The translations under genes and the position numbers were made by a program. The notes beneath the pieces were generated by a model, which ran no database searches, was not told where the DNA came from, and worked only from the letters and a program-made list of their open reading frames with translations. This document shows, in pieces, positions 38,685 to 48,331 of a stretch of DNA of 64,000 bases. The stretch is from a virus, in the IMG/VR virus record IMGVR_UViG_3300038417_000475, positions 1 through 64,000 of that record, one strand, 5' to 3'. Position 1 is the stretch's first letter; every line of letters begins with the position of its first letter.

Positions 38685-39347
38685 CTAACCTCCTTCATAG
38701 GGAGTGAACTTGAACCACGGAATTATGATCTCGACGGGCTTACCGTTTATAGGAGGCTTCCCGCTAACTAACCACAGCTGAAAGTAGGCTAGCAATGGCT
38801 TCTGGGGAACGTAGATCAAAGGCTGCTTCGGAGCGTAAGTCCAGCTAGCACACTGCTTTCCCTTGCTGTCGTAGATGGCGAACATGACCTTCGTCTTTGT
38901 CCGGAACAGCTTGTGCACCGTCGGACCGGCTGGAATGCCTTTGAACAAATGGTCAACAAGGTTATAACCGTCCATCTCAGGAAACACAGTGAACTTCCCT
39001 GGTGGGCAGTTCGGATCCCTCCACCTTGTTATCTCTATGTCACACTCCTCAGTCTGCTTCTTCGTGGCAGGGGTATCATGCGGAAAAATGAATAGGCCAA
39101 AACACACTCCTGGGTCGAGAGCATTGATATCACTCTGAACATGCCACTCCGATGTTCCACTTCCATAGAGTATTTGGGTTCTGGCCTCTGCACAAGGCCA
39201 TTGATCACCTACATGGGTAATATTCAGGTGCAATGCCCCCTTGTCATCTACAGTGACATTGCCAGGGCTCCACTTGTTTGGGCCAGGTGCGCCATCATAA
39301 TCCCTTACATCCAGAGTAAGACCCATATAATTCACAGTGTTTCCCAT
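38685..39347 (-). CDS. GH16-like concanavalin-fold protein
   Basis: 220 aa. WSPGNVTVDDKGALHLNIT, then SEWHVQSDINALDPGVCFG, and the E-x-D-x-E core in EECDIEITRW (E101, D103, E105) follow the glycoside hydrolase 16 layout. Phage GH16-like proteins cut or bind surface polysaccharide. No signal peptide. It is the first gene after the tRNA in the direction of transcription. Confidence 0.65.
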   Translation of the reverse strand: MGNTVNYMGLTLDVRDYDGAPGPNKWSPGNVTVDDKGALHLNITHVGDQWPCAEARTQILYGSGTSEWHVQSDINALDPGVCFGLFIFPHDTPATKKQTEECDIEITRWRDPNCPPGKFTVFPEMDGYNLVDHLFKGIPAGPTVHKLFRTKTKVMFAIYDSKGKQCASWTYAPKQPLIYVPQKPLLAYFQLWLVSGKPPINGKPVEIIIPWFKFTPYEGG

Positions 39348-39370
39348 CTCTTCCTCCGTCCGAATTATTA

Positions 39371-39448
39371 TGGTGGCGGGGGTTGGATTTGAACCAACGA
39401 CCTCCGGGTTATGGGCCCGACGAGCTGACCTGGCTGCTCTACCCCGCT
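39371..39448 (-). tRNA. Initiator tRNA-Met (CAT)
   Basis: 78 nt with encoded CCA. Anticodon stem has three G:C pairs (GGG-CCCATAA-CCC), a T-loop GGTTCAAATCC, and an unpaired 1:72 position (A/C) as in bacterial initiators. It matches the E. coli fMet tRNA closely along its length, with one extra D-loop base. The promoter just upstream would start transcription at its first base. Confidence 0.95.
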
Positions 39449-39455
39449 GTGCTCA

Positions 39456-39484
39456 GATTAGTGTAACGCTCCTCACGTTGTCAA
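39456..39484 (-). promoter_or_regulatory. TTGACAACG-family promoter for tRNA
   Basis: Minus strand: TTGACA at 39484-39479, then ACGTGAGGAGCGTTACA and CTAATC ending at 39456. Distance to the tRNA 5' end (39448) fits direct transcription start. A CAGACTG/CAGTCTG stem at 39558-39584 upstream may end the previous unit. Confidence 0.6.
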
Positions 39485-39609
39485 TGTGCATCTCGCCAAA
39501 CGCTCTAAAACGGCCTTTGCTCGGTTGCCGTGACTGTTTCCACCCACCCCACGCTCAGACTGTTGCGTTTTTTGGCAGTCTGGCGCATATGGAAATCCTC
39601 TTATGGGAA

Positions 39610-39924
39610 TCATTCCTCTTGTGAGCCTTCCGCCAATTTTGGAAACTCCCACCGGGACACCGGCTCGGGCTGAAACGCTACCGCCAGCTCCCTGGCTATC
39701 TCTTGTGTGGTAGGAGTGATCGAGTAGACAGCCTGAGGGGAGTAGAATTGCGTTGTCATCTCAGCCGGATTTCCGAATCCGACAGGGCATTTCTTGGGGA
39801 TATCGAGCCGCAGAAAGGATACACCACCGATCTGTTGCTCGGTCATCAGTCCTGCCATGCGCCGGTGGCCGAAAAGCTCCAGAATACACCACTCCTTGAA
39901 TGTCCCATCAGATGATTCAGCCAT
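39610..39924 (-). CDS. Widespread phage-type protein, unknown
   Basis: 104 aa from ATG 39924 (AAGGAGGAAC). EWCILELFGHRRMAGLMTEQ, then GGVSFLRLDIP and YSPQAVYSITPTTQEIAREL is a pattern I have met in many phage and plasmid proteins, function not known. Overlaps the next gene by 8 bases. Confidence 0.6.
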   Translation of the reverse strand: MAESSDGTFKEWCILELFGHRRMAGLMTEQQIGGVSFLRLDIPKKCPVGFGNPAEMTTQFYSPQAVYSITPTTQEIARELAVAFQPEPVSRWEFPKLAEGSQEE

Positions 39925-40102
39925 GTTCCTCCTTGAAGTACTCCTCCAGGATGGCATAAAGTTCCCTGGCCACCTTCTCCGCCTCCTCGGGATTCTTGCC
40001 CACCCATTTCATAATGACGGAGCTGGGATCCAGAATCCGGAATTTGCCCAGATGGGGTTTGAGCTTTTCCAGTGCCTTCGAATAAAGTTCAGCGATACTC
40101 AC
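39917..40102 (-). CDS. Small helical protein, 61 aa
   Basis: GTG start overlapping the glycosyltransferase stop. MSIAELYSKALEKLKPHLGK, then acidic helices. Function unknown. Confidence 0.5.
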   Translation of the reverse strand: MSIAELYSKALEKLKPHLGKFRILDPSSVIMKWVGKNPEEAEKVARELYAILEEYFKEEHG

Positions 40103-41043
40103 CGCATCCTCACCTCCTCCATGATATCACGGTGTTTCCTGTAATTCGGATCCCTGGCCAGCCATGCCGGCAGATAAAAGCCCATCCGCTCAAAAGTAAG
40201 GCCCCAGCAGTTCCAGGCGCTCCATATCTCGGTGGCCTTTTTCAAGCCCGCTGCGGCTATCTTATACCTCTCTCCCTGATGCTTCAGGTAGTAACGCACC
40301 TTGTTCAAGAGATCCTGTTTTCCGGAGAAAACAACCATCTCCTTCTCCGGCTCGAAGAATTCCCTTGCCTCGGTTTCCTGAATGTCCATCATCATGGCCC
40401 CGCAGGAGGTTATCTCGAAAAGATGGCGCCCATTGAAATTAAGGCTGATTTTGCTCCTGTTGAGAACATCATTCATCCGCCAGGGCTCGAGCTGGCCCGG
40501 AATATGTACGTTGATTCCGCTGTCCGCCAAAAAACGTATGTACTCCTTCCACAGCGATTGATCTTCTCCGATAAAAGTTACGTCGAAATCACGCTCGATT
40601 GATCTGTCGTAATACGTGGAGGGGTCCACAGCATTGTAGGTCAGCAGCACGTTGGCGATATCGCGGGAAGAGCGGTAGGCTGTCAGGTCCGTTATCCCAC
40701 AGTAGGTGGCATAGTCCGCTCCCATGAACAGGGAGAGATTGGTGACAACCATCAGCACAGGGATATTATGACGTGTGCGGGCCAGGATATCACTCGGCGG
40801 GGTCAGCCCGTTGGGTGGTATAAAGATAATGAGGTCCGGATGGAAAAGCCGGCACTCTTCCACCAGGATCTGCTCCGCCCTATGCTGCTTGAATATCTCA
40901 TCAGTAATAACAGACTTGTCATCCCCCAGCATGTTGCTGGCTCTCACCACGCCGACAAGCTCCTCGTTTTTTCCCCTGAGGAACAGAACGCGCAGTTTCC
41001 TGAAGGAGTCCTCTGTGATCTCCGGTCTGCGTATCGTGGACAA
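40099..41043 (-). CDS. CgeB-like glycosyltransferase
   Basis: 314 aa. The C-terminal half (SLNFNGRHLFEITSCGAMMM, then EMVVFSGKQDLLNKVRYYLK and GERYKIAAAG) is the conserved CgeB/YkvP-type GT-B C-domain. The N-terminal half is a Rossmann-like domain. Likely moves a sugar to a virion or host surface glycan. Overlaps the small gene downstream. Confidence 0.75.
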   Translation of the reverse strand: MSTIRRPEITEDSFRKLRVLFLRGKNEELVGVVRASNMLGDDKSVITDEIFKQHRAEQILVEECRLFHPDLIIFIPPNGLTPPSDILARTRHNIPVLMVVTNLSLFMGADYATYCGITDLTAYRSSRDIANVLLTYNAVDPSTYYDRSIERDFDVTFIGEDQSLWKEYIRFLADSGINVHIPGQLEPWRMNDVLNRSKISLNFNGRHLFEITSCGAMMMDIQETEAREFFEPEKEMVVFSGKQDLLNKVRYYLKHQGERYKIAAAGLKKATEIWSAWNCWGLTFERMGFYLPAWLARDPNYRKHRDIMEEVRMR

Positions 41044-41083
41044 GCACCCCCCTTGCCGATATTATACAGCAGGGGGGCAAGCT

Positions 41084-43726
41084 CTAGATGACGGCTGCAG
41101 CCAGGAGCTTGGCTGCATTACCCCCAAGAGCCGAGACCGGCTTCCGGCCAAGGATAAGACCGGCCGAGACATAATCCAGAGCAGGAGAGCCTGACGGAGT
41201 CAGTACAAAGTAAGCGTTTTTCTTGGCTCTCCAGCTTACAGGGTGAGTCGCTATTCCGAACGTGTCATTTCCTGATACAGTAACGGAGAGACCAGTAGGA
41301 TTTCCGTCAGTGTACAAGGTAAGAGTCCAGGACTTTCCTACTCCCGGAGCCGTCTTGCACTTCAAGCAGATGGTGTTAGGATAGCAGTCATAAGGAGTTA
41401 TGCAGACTTCATTCCCCGGTATGGAAGCATCTACCCAGCTTATGTTGCAGGCATTGACTTCTATCTCCGCTCTAGTGGGGATGGTATTAAATCCCGGCAT
41501 CCCCCTGGTCAGGAGGTAGACCTCGTAGTCCATTCCGATGAAGCAGAAGCCAAAGTAAGGCCAACCTGGGGGGCTTCCTCCCGACGCAGTCGCTTCCCAC
41601 CAGAACTGGTCACCAGGTACAAAGTCAATTACCGTGGTGTCGTCGTAGTAGACGTCGTTATGGCCTTGGGCGACAGGGACACCGTGGAAGGTGACACTGG
41701 TACTGACTCCGTTCTTCATCAGGGTAAGGTCGGTAGTATCACTTCCTCCACCAGTCCAACCTGTCATGGCAGCGAAGTACTTCATCTGGCCAGTATGGAC
41801 CATCGTGGTCTTGGATTGTTCCAGTGTTCCACCGCTGCCTCCAAGCAGTCCACTGTAGCTTGGAGGGAAAGCCTGAAGATATCCTTGGGACATGGGGAAG
41901 TAGCCATCTGTCAGAGGCGTGAAGTCAGCTGACCAAGAGAATTGCCCATTCTGTGCACAGGGGACGTACCAGGAGAGTATGTCTCCTTTTTGTATTTCGC
42001 AAAGGGTGGCCAGATCTTCATGGTATTTTTCGTTAGCGTAGAAGTCGAGGTGTAGAAGGTCTACAGTCTGGATAACATGGTTTACATCCAAATAGCTGCG
42101 TCGGAGGGTGTAGGTGACAGGCGTACTAATCATCACCGGGTCATCTGTTAGCTGAAGCCGGACATTCTGGAGCTGGCCAGAGATGGTGATGATGCCAGAA
42201 GGAGGAACTGAATCTTCAACCCAGATAGAGCCCTGGAACTGCCCTATGTTCTGGTTCCCGCCAATGCTTGCTCCAGTGAACCAGCCAAGCAGGGAGAATG
42301 TAGTGAGCCCAAGAGTATGGACGCTGACCTCCGCTCCATACCCGTAGTGGCCATTGCTGCCCAGAGCGTAAGCCCGGTAGTAATAGATGGTAGCTGGAGT
42401 CAGGCCACTCAGTCCCGTAGAAAAAGGTCCTGTCCCAAAGCTTCCTCCGCTAGAGCACCAGTTAGGATATCCGGAAAGACTTGGGGCTACATCTCCCGGG
42501 TCACCGTGAGGTGATGTATCCCAGACAAAGCACTCATTGGTGATGACAGTGTCATTGATAGCGGTTACATTCCCATTCAGGGTGGCTACTGTTTTGCCTA
42601 CGGAAGTTGCTGGCTGAGTTGTCACCGTAGGCACTCCGCTGAGAATAGTGAATCCGCCCAACAGCGTGCCGGTGCCATAGGAGTTGGTGACAGAGATATC
42701 CCGAGCGCCAACAGCAGCCCCATTCGCAATAGTGATATTCGCTGTGATCTGGTTGTCGTTATCTACGGTGAAGCTGTTGACGGTGATGCCAGCTCCGTAG
42801 CTCACTACCGTGGCTCCGGTGAAGTTGGAGCCGGCTATGACATCGCTGGCGATGGTAGCTCCCTGGTGGCCTGAGTTGGGAGTAGCTGATGTGGGCAGCG
42901 GGGCAGCAGTGAGCACAGTGAAGCCATCAGTTAGAGTTCCTGTACCATCCGGCGAGGTGACAGAGACATCTCTCGCTCCCAGGACCGCTCCAGAAGCTAT
43001 AGCGATATCTACCGTGATATGAGAATCATCCACCACATCGAGGCCGCTTACTGTTATCCCGGCACCGAAGCTCACAGAAGTGGCTCCAGTGAAGTGAGCT
43101 CCACCAATAGCCACCCCAAGGATAGTAGCCCCCTGAATACCGGTGTTCGGAGTGACTGAGAGCACAGAAGGAGCCGGCGGAACGGGCAGGCTGTAATCTA
43201 TCATGAGAGAAACCCCGCTCATCGCAGCATAGTTCATCCAGTTCGATCTCTCATTGTGGTCATCCACAAACATCTCAACATTGTCTATCGAAAAGGCGTT
43301 GACGAGCTCCTGGATGATGGCGGTTACATCGAAGGGGTTATCGCCGTTTATCCAGGTATGGCTTACCACATTTACTAAGGCCAGGGTTACCAGTCCTGTA
43401 TCAACCACTGTCCCCCCAGGGACAAGGCCTCTCCTGGCCATATAGTCAGCAAGGTCAGCTATTAGGCCAGGTGAAGCGACTAGCTGGGCCTTAATATAGT
43501 TGGTTGGGGTAGCGTTACTATATCCACAGGTGACAGTTAAGATTGCGCTGTTGATGGTCGACCCTAGTGGAATGGTAACACCGAGAGGGTGATGAGAGCC
43601 GAAACCAAATCTGTCTACTCCATAATATGCTATGCTTCCTACAGCAAGGCCATAGCCGGAGTTTTGCCATGGACCACCATAGTCTACGTCGTAGAGTTGG
43701 TCAGCGGCTATAGTGATAACTGGCAT
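41084..43726 (-). CDS. Large IPT/TIG-domain surface or tail protein
   Basis: 880 aa. Two IPT/TIG repeats (SVTPNTGIQGATILGVAIGG; TSATPNSGHQGATIASDVIA, each about 90 aa) near residues 185-365, then a fibronectin-like module (TVATLNGNVTAINDT) and beta-rich domains. The N-terminal 180 residues form a separate beta domain. Such arrays are usual in phage tail fibres and adhesins. The two IPT repeats are about 60 percent identical by eye, so likely a recent duplication. Confidence 0.7.
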   Translation of the reverse strand: MPVITIAADQLYDVDYGGPWQNSGYGLAVGSIAYYGVDRFGFGSHHPLGVTIPLGSTINSAILTVTCGYSNATPTNYIKAQLVASPGLIADLADYMARRGLVPGGTVVDTGLVTLALVNVVSHTWINGDNPFDVTAIIQELVNAFSIDNVEMFVDDHNERSNWMNYAAMSGVSLMIDYSLPVPPAPSVLSVTPNTGIQGATILGVAIGGAHFTGATSVSFGAGITVSGLDVVDDSHITVDIAIASGAVLGARDVSVTSPDGTGTLTDGFTVLTAAPLPTSATPNSGHQGATIASDVIAGSNFTGATVVSYGAGITVNSFTVDNDNQITANITIANGAAVGARDISVTNSYGTGTLLGGFTILSGVPTVTTQPATSVGKTVATLNGNVTAINDTVITNECFVWDTSPHGDPGDVAPSLSGYPNWCSSGGSFGTGPFSTGLSGLTPATIYYYRAYALGSNGHYGYGAEVSVHTLGLTTFSLLGWFTGASIGGNQNIGQFQGSIWVEDSVPPSGIITISGQLQNVRLQLTDDPVMISTPVTYTLRRSYLDVNHVIQTVDLLHLDFYANEKYHEDLATLCEIQKGDILSWYVPCAQNGQFSWSADFTPLTDGYFPMSQGYLQAFPPSYSGLLGGSGGTLEQSKTTMVHTGQMKYFAAMTGWTGGGSDTTDLTLMKNGVSTSVTFHGVPVAQGHNDVYYDDTTVIDFVPGDQFWWEATASGGSPPGWPYFGFCFIGMDYEVYLLTRGMPGFNTIPTRAEIEVNACNISWVDASIPGNEVCITPYDCYPNTICLKCKTAPGVGKSWTLTLYTDGNPTGLSVTVSGNDTFGIATHPVSWRAKKNAYFVLTPSGSPALDYVSAGLILGRKPVSALGGNAAKLLAAAVI

Positions 43727-43767
43727 GTTTCCTCTTTAAGACTGGATGACCCCGGGGTGGTCGACAT

Positions 43768-44694
43768 CTAGACCTTCAGATAGATCCGGATACCAACCTC
43801 TACGTCGTGGAGCTCCAGGCCGGCTACGCCAGTGATGATGGCATTAAGCCACTGGAACTGGTAGGTATCTGCGGCAGTGATGTTGCCGGGATCGAAGCCA
43901 ACTCTGACGTCGCCTGGTCCCGGGCTTGCTACGTCTGTCCAGAGCTGAGCATCGGCCCAGTTGATGCAGGTAATGTAGCTCCCGCCGCCTTTGCGGACCT
44001 GAATGTACTGACCTCCGCTAAGCTCGTTGATATTGGCCCCATCGAGGTTGAGGCGCATCCCGAACTTGAACAGAGGAATACATTGGACCACTGTGAAGCC
44101 GGCTGGGAAGGCTCCAGCTGGTAAGACCACAGCGGGCAAGGCCAAAGACGCAGGAGTGGTGTCCGGCAGGGTGATCTTGGCAACGGGTGTAGCATTCCAG
44201 AACTCCAGGAAGCCCAGAGCATGATTGATTGTAGGTATGGCTCCAATCAGAGTCGCCAACTCTGCAAGACCGTACCCCGGGTCAGTGAGCAGCGATCCGA
44301 TTGCTGAGATCAATGTGGCCAAGTCTGTGCTGGGATTCCCCAGCTTGGCCACTATGCTTGTTAGATGATCGGAACTAGGGTCACCAATGGCCGCGAACAT
44401 CTTCTTGAGGTAATTGCCTGGGCTGAAAGCAAGGTCAAAGGTGTCTCCGTTAGCCGGCGCAGATGTCCACCGATCTAAGGCCGCAAACGTCATAGCCTTA
44501 GTAGCTCCGGTGTAAGTATCTACTTGATGGGATTGCCCGGCTAGTGCTCCGCTGGTAAATATGAGCAAACTACCATCATAGAAGTCATTGACCGCTGAGG
44601 GTAAGTTGGTAACAAACCCTGATACAGATGGAGCAGCATCATTCACTGCTCCGGGAATTACAAGGAGAGGAGTTACGCTCGAACCGCCAGCCAT
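43768..44694 (-). CDS. Probable virion protein, 308 aa
   Basis: Beta-rich, Gly/Ala/Thr-rich with a helical middle (LTSIVAKLGNPSTDLATLIS, then AELATLIGAIPTINHAL). No homology recognised. Placement between fibre-like genes and close spacing suggest a structural role. Confidence 0.5.
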   Translation of the reverse strand: MAGGSSVTPLLVIPGAVNDAAPSVSGFVTNLPSAVNDFYDGSLLIFTSGALAGQSHQVDTYTGATKAMTFAALDRWTSAPANGDTFDLAFSPGNYLKKMFAAIGDPSSDHLTSIVAKLGNPSTDLATLISAIGSLLTDPGYGLAELATLIGAIPTINHALGFLEFWNATPVAKITLPDTTPASLALPAVVLPAGAFPAGFTVVQCIPLFKFGMRLNLDGANINELSGGQYIQVRKGGGSYITCINWADAQLWTDVASPGPGDVRVGFDPGNITAADTYQFQWLNAIITGVAGLELHDVEVGIRIYLKV

Positions 44695-45494
44695 TACGTT
44701 TGCTCCACGATGAAGGAGACTATTTGATTGGCCGCGTTACTCGAGAGCCAGATACTGTTCGTATTAGCCACACCTAAGCTCAAATCCTCACGGGCTACCA
44801 GGGTCCGGCTCTTGGTGGGATCCAGGACCGATACCTTGTCGAAGGCCACATAACACATGCCGGTGTTGTTGGGATGACCTTGCAACAGCACTTTATACCC
44901 GGTCGGTATGACAAATGCGGGCACGGGATAAGCAGTACTCGGGACGACGCAGGTGACTGTGAACGCCACTCCCGAGCTGGGGTTCGGTGGAGGAACCAGG
45001 CCACCGATCGCAGTCAGGATAAGGATTAAAGTCGCTTGTACAGCCTGAAGAGTTGCCTGGCTTGCCCTCGTGGACAGGGGAACATCCAACGCGAGGGCTA
45101 TATTCGCATTGGCGATGACATAAGGAGTCCCCCGTTCTACCTGGACGCCACCTGGCAAAGTCGGGAAAGTAATCGTGTCACTGGTATTGGAACTGATGAG
45201 GACAGGATACCTCTGGCCCCCAATGTCCATCTGGAGGTGAGCGCCGGGCCAGATATTAGCCCCCCAGTACTTGGAGCTATCCCTGAGAGTTGTGGGGCTT
45301 CCCCCTGTGGCTATGCCGAAATCCAGAGGCACGAGGCCGGTTATAGGCATGCCTAAGGAGGCAAAGATCTTAAGCAGGTCTGCACGCCCTCCAGTAGGGC
45401 CTCTCTCCGCAACTAGCTGCTTGATGGCCTCGACCAGCTCATGTAACTCAGTCCACGGAGCTTCCGGAAGTTTGTCTCTAAGCCCCAATACCAT
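44694..45494 (-). CDS. Probable virion protein, 266 aa
   Basis: Starts with a helix (APWTELHELVEAIKQLVAER), then beta-rich domains with SPTTLRDSSKYWGANIWPGA and a C-terminal domain like the end of the 43768 protein. Shares one base with that gene's ATG. Structural role inferred from position. Confidence 0.5.
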   Translation of the reverse strand: MVLGLRDKLPEAPWTELHELVEAIKQLVAERGPTGGRADLLKIFASLGMPITGLVPLDFGIATGGSPTTLRDSSKYWGANIWPGAHLQMDIGGQRYPVLISSNTSDTITFPTLPGGVQVERGTPYVIANANIALALDVPLSTRASQATLQAVQATLILILTAIGGLVPPPNPSSGVAFTVTCVVPSTAYPVPAFVIPTGYKVLLQGHPNNTGMCYVAFDKVSVLDPTKSRTLVAREDLSLGVANTNSIWLSSNAANQIVSFIVEQT

Positions 45495-45505
45495 ATCTCA
45501 CCACC

Positions 45506-46447
45506 TTACGAGATGGGTAATGCAGTGATGCCGAAGTAGTTCAGGCCCATCAGTCCGGCCTTTCCGCTGCCGCAGACATCACAGGCATGAGCATTATCAG
45601 CAAAGCCCACCAGATGGTTGTCATCAATCACCAGCTGGCCAGGGCTAGGAGTATTCACCACTTGGATTCCCACCCCGTTGACCGGATCGGTGGTAGATAC
45701 CTTATTGCTCAGGATCTTCCGGTATGGCCGGCTGGAGCTGTTCTGCACATCCTGGATTCCGATGGCGCCGGTCGGGACCTGAATAATATTCCTTCTGGTC
45801 ACGCAGCCGCCCCCGTTGTTGCGGACAGCCACGGTCACGAAGTCATCAAAGCGGCAGTCCTCAACTATGGTCCAAGGAGCATCACTGCCCACTCCGCCGG
45901 CATAGACGCCATAGGTTGCTACCCCATTGCCGCCGAAGCAGCAATCGTGGACATGAGACCTCCAGGTATTCAAGCCCCAAGCATCCTCAGCCACGCCGAT
46001 ACAGAGCTTCGCCGCCAGCTGATGGAAGCCTAAGCCCGCAATCTCCACTGAATCGGCCTTGATGTTGATAAGCTCCATATTGTCGGATAAGCCACCCTTG
46101 ATAGTCGGCTGCCCCCAAGTCAAGCCTGAGGACATGTTGCCCAGTATCTTCAGTCCCTTCTGGGTCACTACAAGAGTTCCAGCCTCAATGGTAGTCGCGT
46201 ACTGAATTCCCACCAGGATGATGTCGTAGGGACTGGCCACGGCCAGGGCTTTGGTGATGGTGGCGAAGGCCTTGGACCAGGGGTAGCCTGCCCAGGAATC
46301 ACTGCCGCCGGTCGCTCCATTCACACACCATATAGTGCCTGGCATGTTCACTGCACCGAGTATCCCTCCAGGAGCTACAAGGGAGCCACTCGGCCCCAGG
46401 TTCATTGGGCCGTAAATTCTCTCTCCTGCAATACGTTCGCCTATCAT
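45506..46447 (-). CDS. Parallel beta-helix protein (tail-spike-like)
   Basis: 313 aa from ATG 46447 (AAGGAGGCTACTG); the frame opens earlier but without a RBS. After a Gly-rich start, short strands repeat (IEIAGLGFHQLAAKLCIGV, HDCCFGGNGVATYGVY, EDCRFDDFVTVAVRNN, RRNIIQVPTGAIGI) as in right-handed beta-helix polysaccharide lyases and tail spikes. No catalytic residues can be assigned. The very end has CDVCGSGKAG. Confidence 0.65.
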   Translation of the reverse strand: MIGERIAGERIYGPMNLGPSGSLVAPGGILGAVNMPGTIWCVNGATGGSDSWAGYPWSKAFATITKALAVASPYDIILVGIQYATTIEAGTLVVTQKGLKILGNMSSGLTWGQPTIKGGLSDNMELINIKADSVEIAGLGFHQLAAKLCIGVAEDAWGLNTWRSHVHDCCFGGNGVATYGVYAGGVGSDAPWTIVEDCRFDDFVTVAVRNNGGGCVTRRNIIQVPTGAIGIQDVQNSSSRPYRKILSNKVSTTDPVNGVGIQVVNTPSPGQLVIDDNHLVGFADNAHACDVCGSGKAGLMGLNYFGITALPIS

Positions 46448-46458
46448 CAGTAGCCTCC

Positions 46459-46806
46459 TTAGAAGTACTCGTAGTCCACAACGGTCAGGCAGCCAGCGTC
46501 TGCTGAGTCTGCATAGCATTTCAGAGTTCCCAGAAACTCCTTCTCCCTCAGCTCATCTGCCTTGATCACCACCATTAAGCCTTTTGGCACAGAATACTGG
46601 GCCCTTATAAGGGTTTGGGATGAACCTGCCGGTGTGCCTATCGAGGGGTCAATGGTGACATCATCCCGGAAGTAGATGATGTGGTCTGCACTTCCGCCTG
46701 AATTGTCAATAGTGATATCAGTCATCCTCAGCTTCCGCTCATAGGGAACTGTTGCCAGGGTGACAATGTTTCCGACTGCGAATGCTGCTGTTCTCGCTGT
46801 AGCCAT
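46459..46806 (-). CDS. Probable virion protein, 115 aa
   Basis: Beta-rich, beginning MATARTAAFAVGNIVTLATV. Resembles small phage structural or decoration proteins in composition only. Confidence 0.5.
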   Translation of the reverse strand: MATARTAAFAVGNIVTLATVPYERKLRMTDITIDNSGGSADHIIYFRDDVTIDPSIGTPAGSSQTLIRAQYSVPKGLMVVIKADELREKEFLGTLKCYADSADAGCLTVVDYEYF

Positions 46807-46856
46807 CTCTCATACCTCCAATGTGAAATTGTAGATCACGTCGCGGTAATCCAAAA

Positions 46857-47636
46857 TCAGAACGATTGCATCTCGGTGTACCACTCGATGAGAGTGGCTT
46901 TGTCCTGCATCTGTTCCCACCTGGAGTCGTCGATCACCTTCGCCCCGACAGGGACGGACGGGATCACGGCTCCCATTGGCGTCTGGGTCGGTGCCAGCGC
47001 CGCCGCCTGGGCCTGCATCGACTTGGCCAGCACTTCTCTGAGCGGGCACTTGTTGATATAGAAGTCGATGGTCACCTTTTCGAAGTCTACGCCATCGACA
47101 AAGGGAGCCAGCACGAAGGCCGTCTGGCTGTATATCGCGTACAACTTCCACAGCGGGCTTCTGTCCGGGCTGTCATCAGGCCTCTTGGCACCGAGGTACC
47201 TGTAGTACTGGTTGGTGATATCCGGGAAGATGGAGTTCGAGCCCACAGTGTACACATACTGGCTCTTGGGCACATAGAGCTGGACGAAATAGTTGCCCTT
47301 ATGGAGGCCAATGGCTATCTCGTACAGGATGCCAGTCTGGGCCGGATAAGCCTGCAGGGTGCCGGAGATGCCCGGCGGGGAAGCCATATTGGGGACATTC
47401 TGGTTTGACAGGTCGAGGAGCTGGTAGTCTGACCCCGGGAGCTTCAGAGCCACCGGGAACTTCACCAGGACCGGATCTGCCGCAACCTCGAAGGTGCGAC
47501 CAGAGGCCCAGGCGAAGCCGGCCTGGTTGGGGAACAACGATGAGAATTTGAACCAGGAGCCTTTCTTGGCGAGGACATCCTCAGGGCGTACAGAAATGTC
47601 TGCTTTGCCGAATAACTTGGCAAGTTCTATGATCAT
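46857..47636 (-). CDS. Probable virion protein, 259 aa
   Basis: Beta-rich N-terminal two thirds, then a helical end with AKSMQAQAAALAPTQTPMGA, and WEQMQDKATLIEWYTEMQSF. No family recognised. In the virion gene series. Confidence 0.5.
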   Translation of the reverse strand: MIIELAKLFGKADISVRPEDVLAKKGSWFKFSSLFPNQAGFAWASGRTFEVAADPVLVKFPVALKLPGSDYQLLDLSNQNVPNMASPPGISGTLQAYPAQTGILYEIAIGLHKGNYFVQLYVPKSQYVYTVGSNSIFPDITNQYYRYLGAKRPDDSPDRSPLWKLYAIYSQTAFVLAPFVDGVDFEKVTIDFYINKCPLREVLAKSMQAQAAALAPTQTPMGAVIPSVPVGAKVIDDSRWEQMQDKATLIEWYTEMQSF

Positions 47637-47733
47637 TTGCGTTCCTCCGTTTTCTTCTCTCTTCTCCCGAGAGTACGCTATGATGGGCGCTGCCCCGGCT
47701 TACCAGGGCAGCGCATTATTCTGTTGTGAAGGT

Positions 47734-48000
47734 TTACTCTGCGTCGACCAGCATGGCAATGTAGACCACATCACCAGTAGTCGCTGGCTCCCAGTCACTC
47801 CAGCTGCCAGAATAGACATTCTTCTCTACAGTTACCGTCAACACATTCCCGGATATGGACCATGAGGTTGCTAGCAGAGTGGAGGTGGTAAATTTGTTAC
47901 AGATAGCTACTAGTGCAGACTTGATGTGCACAAACTCGCCAAACTCCTGGACGACCTGTCCCCCAGCAGTTAGAGCAGTAGCTACTTTCATCATAAGCAT
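47734..48000 (-). CDS. Small virion-like protein, paralog A
   Basis: 88 aa. QEFGEFVHIKSALVAICNKF, then SWSISGNVLTVTVEKN: same layout as the next gene, so a tandem duplication. Likely a small capsid or tail protein present in many copies. Confidence 0.55.
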   Translation of the reverse strand: MLMMKVATALTAGGQVVQEFGEFVHIKSALVAICNKFTTSTLLATSWSISGNVLTVTVEKNVYSGSWSDWEPATTGDVVYIAMLVDAE

Positions 48001-48009
48001 AGTAGCCTC

Positions 48010-48309
48010 CTACTCCCCATCCACAGTCATAGTGCAAATACAGCCTTGCACGTCGGACGTAGTTGCATTTACCCATGCTCCGGGACTTCCGATATTCTCC
48101 TTGTCCACGGTCACAACCAGGGTATTGTTGTTGGTAATAGCCCAAGAGCATGCCACTTCATAGGAACTCTTGAAGGGATTGGCGATAGTCACCAACGCCG
48201 AAACGATGTTCACAAACTCGCCAAACTCTTGAGTAAAAGCTCCGCTACCGAGTCCAGTTTGCCCAGACGAAGAACCTAGAGTCACTGTCTTTTGTAACAG
48301 CATACTCAA
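48010..48309 (-). CDS. Small virion-like protein, paralog B
   Basis: 99 aa. QEFGEFVNIVSALVTIANPF, then SWAITNNNTLVVTVDKEN, and a shared VD-E end. Diverged copy of the 47734 protein; both are beta-rich. Confidence 0.55.
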   Translation of the reverse strand: MSMLLQKTVTLGSSSGQTGLGSGAFTQEFGEFVNIVSALVTIANPFKSSYEVACSWAITNNNTLVVTVDKENIGSPGAWVNATTSDVQGCICTMTVDGE

Positions 48310-48331
48310 TACCTCCTTGCCCTAACCCAGG

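Noticed and set aside
46810-46856. 14-codon frame between virion genes
   Set aside because: Too short, no RBS, only a TTG start.
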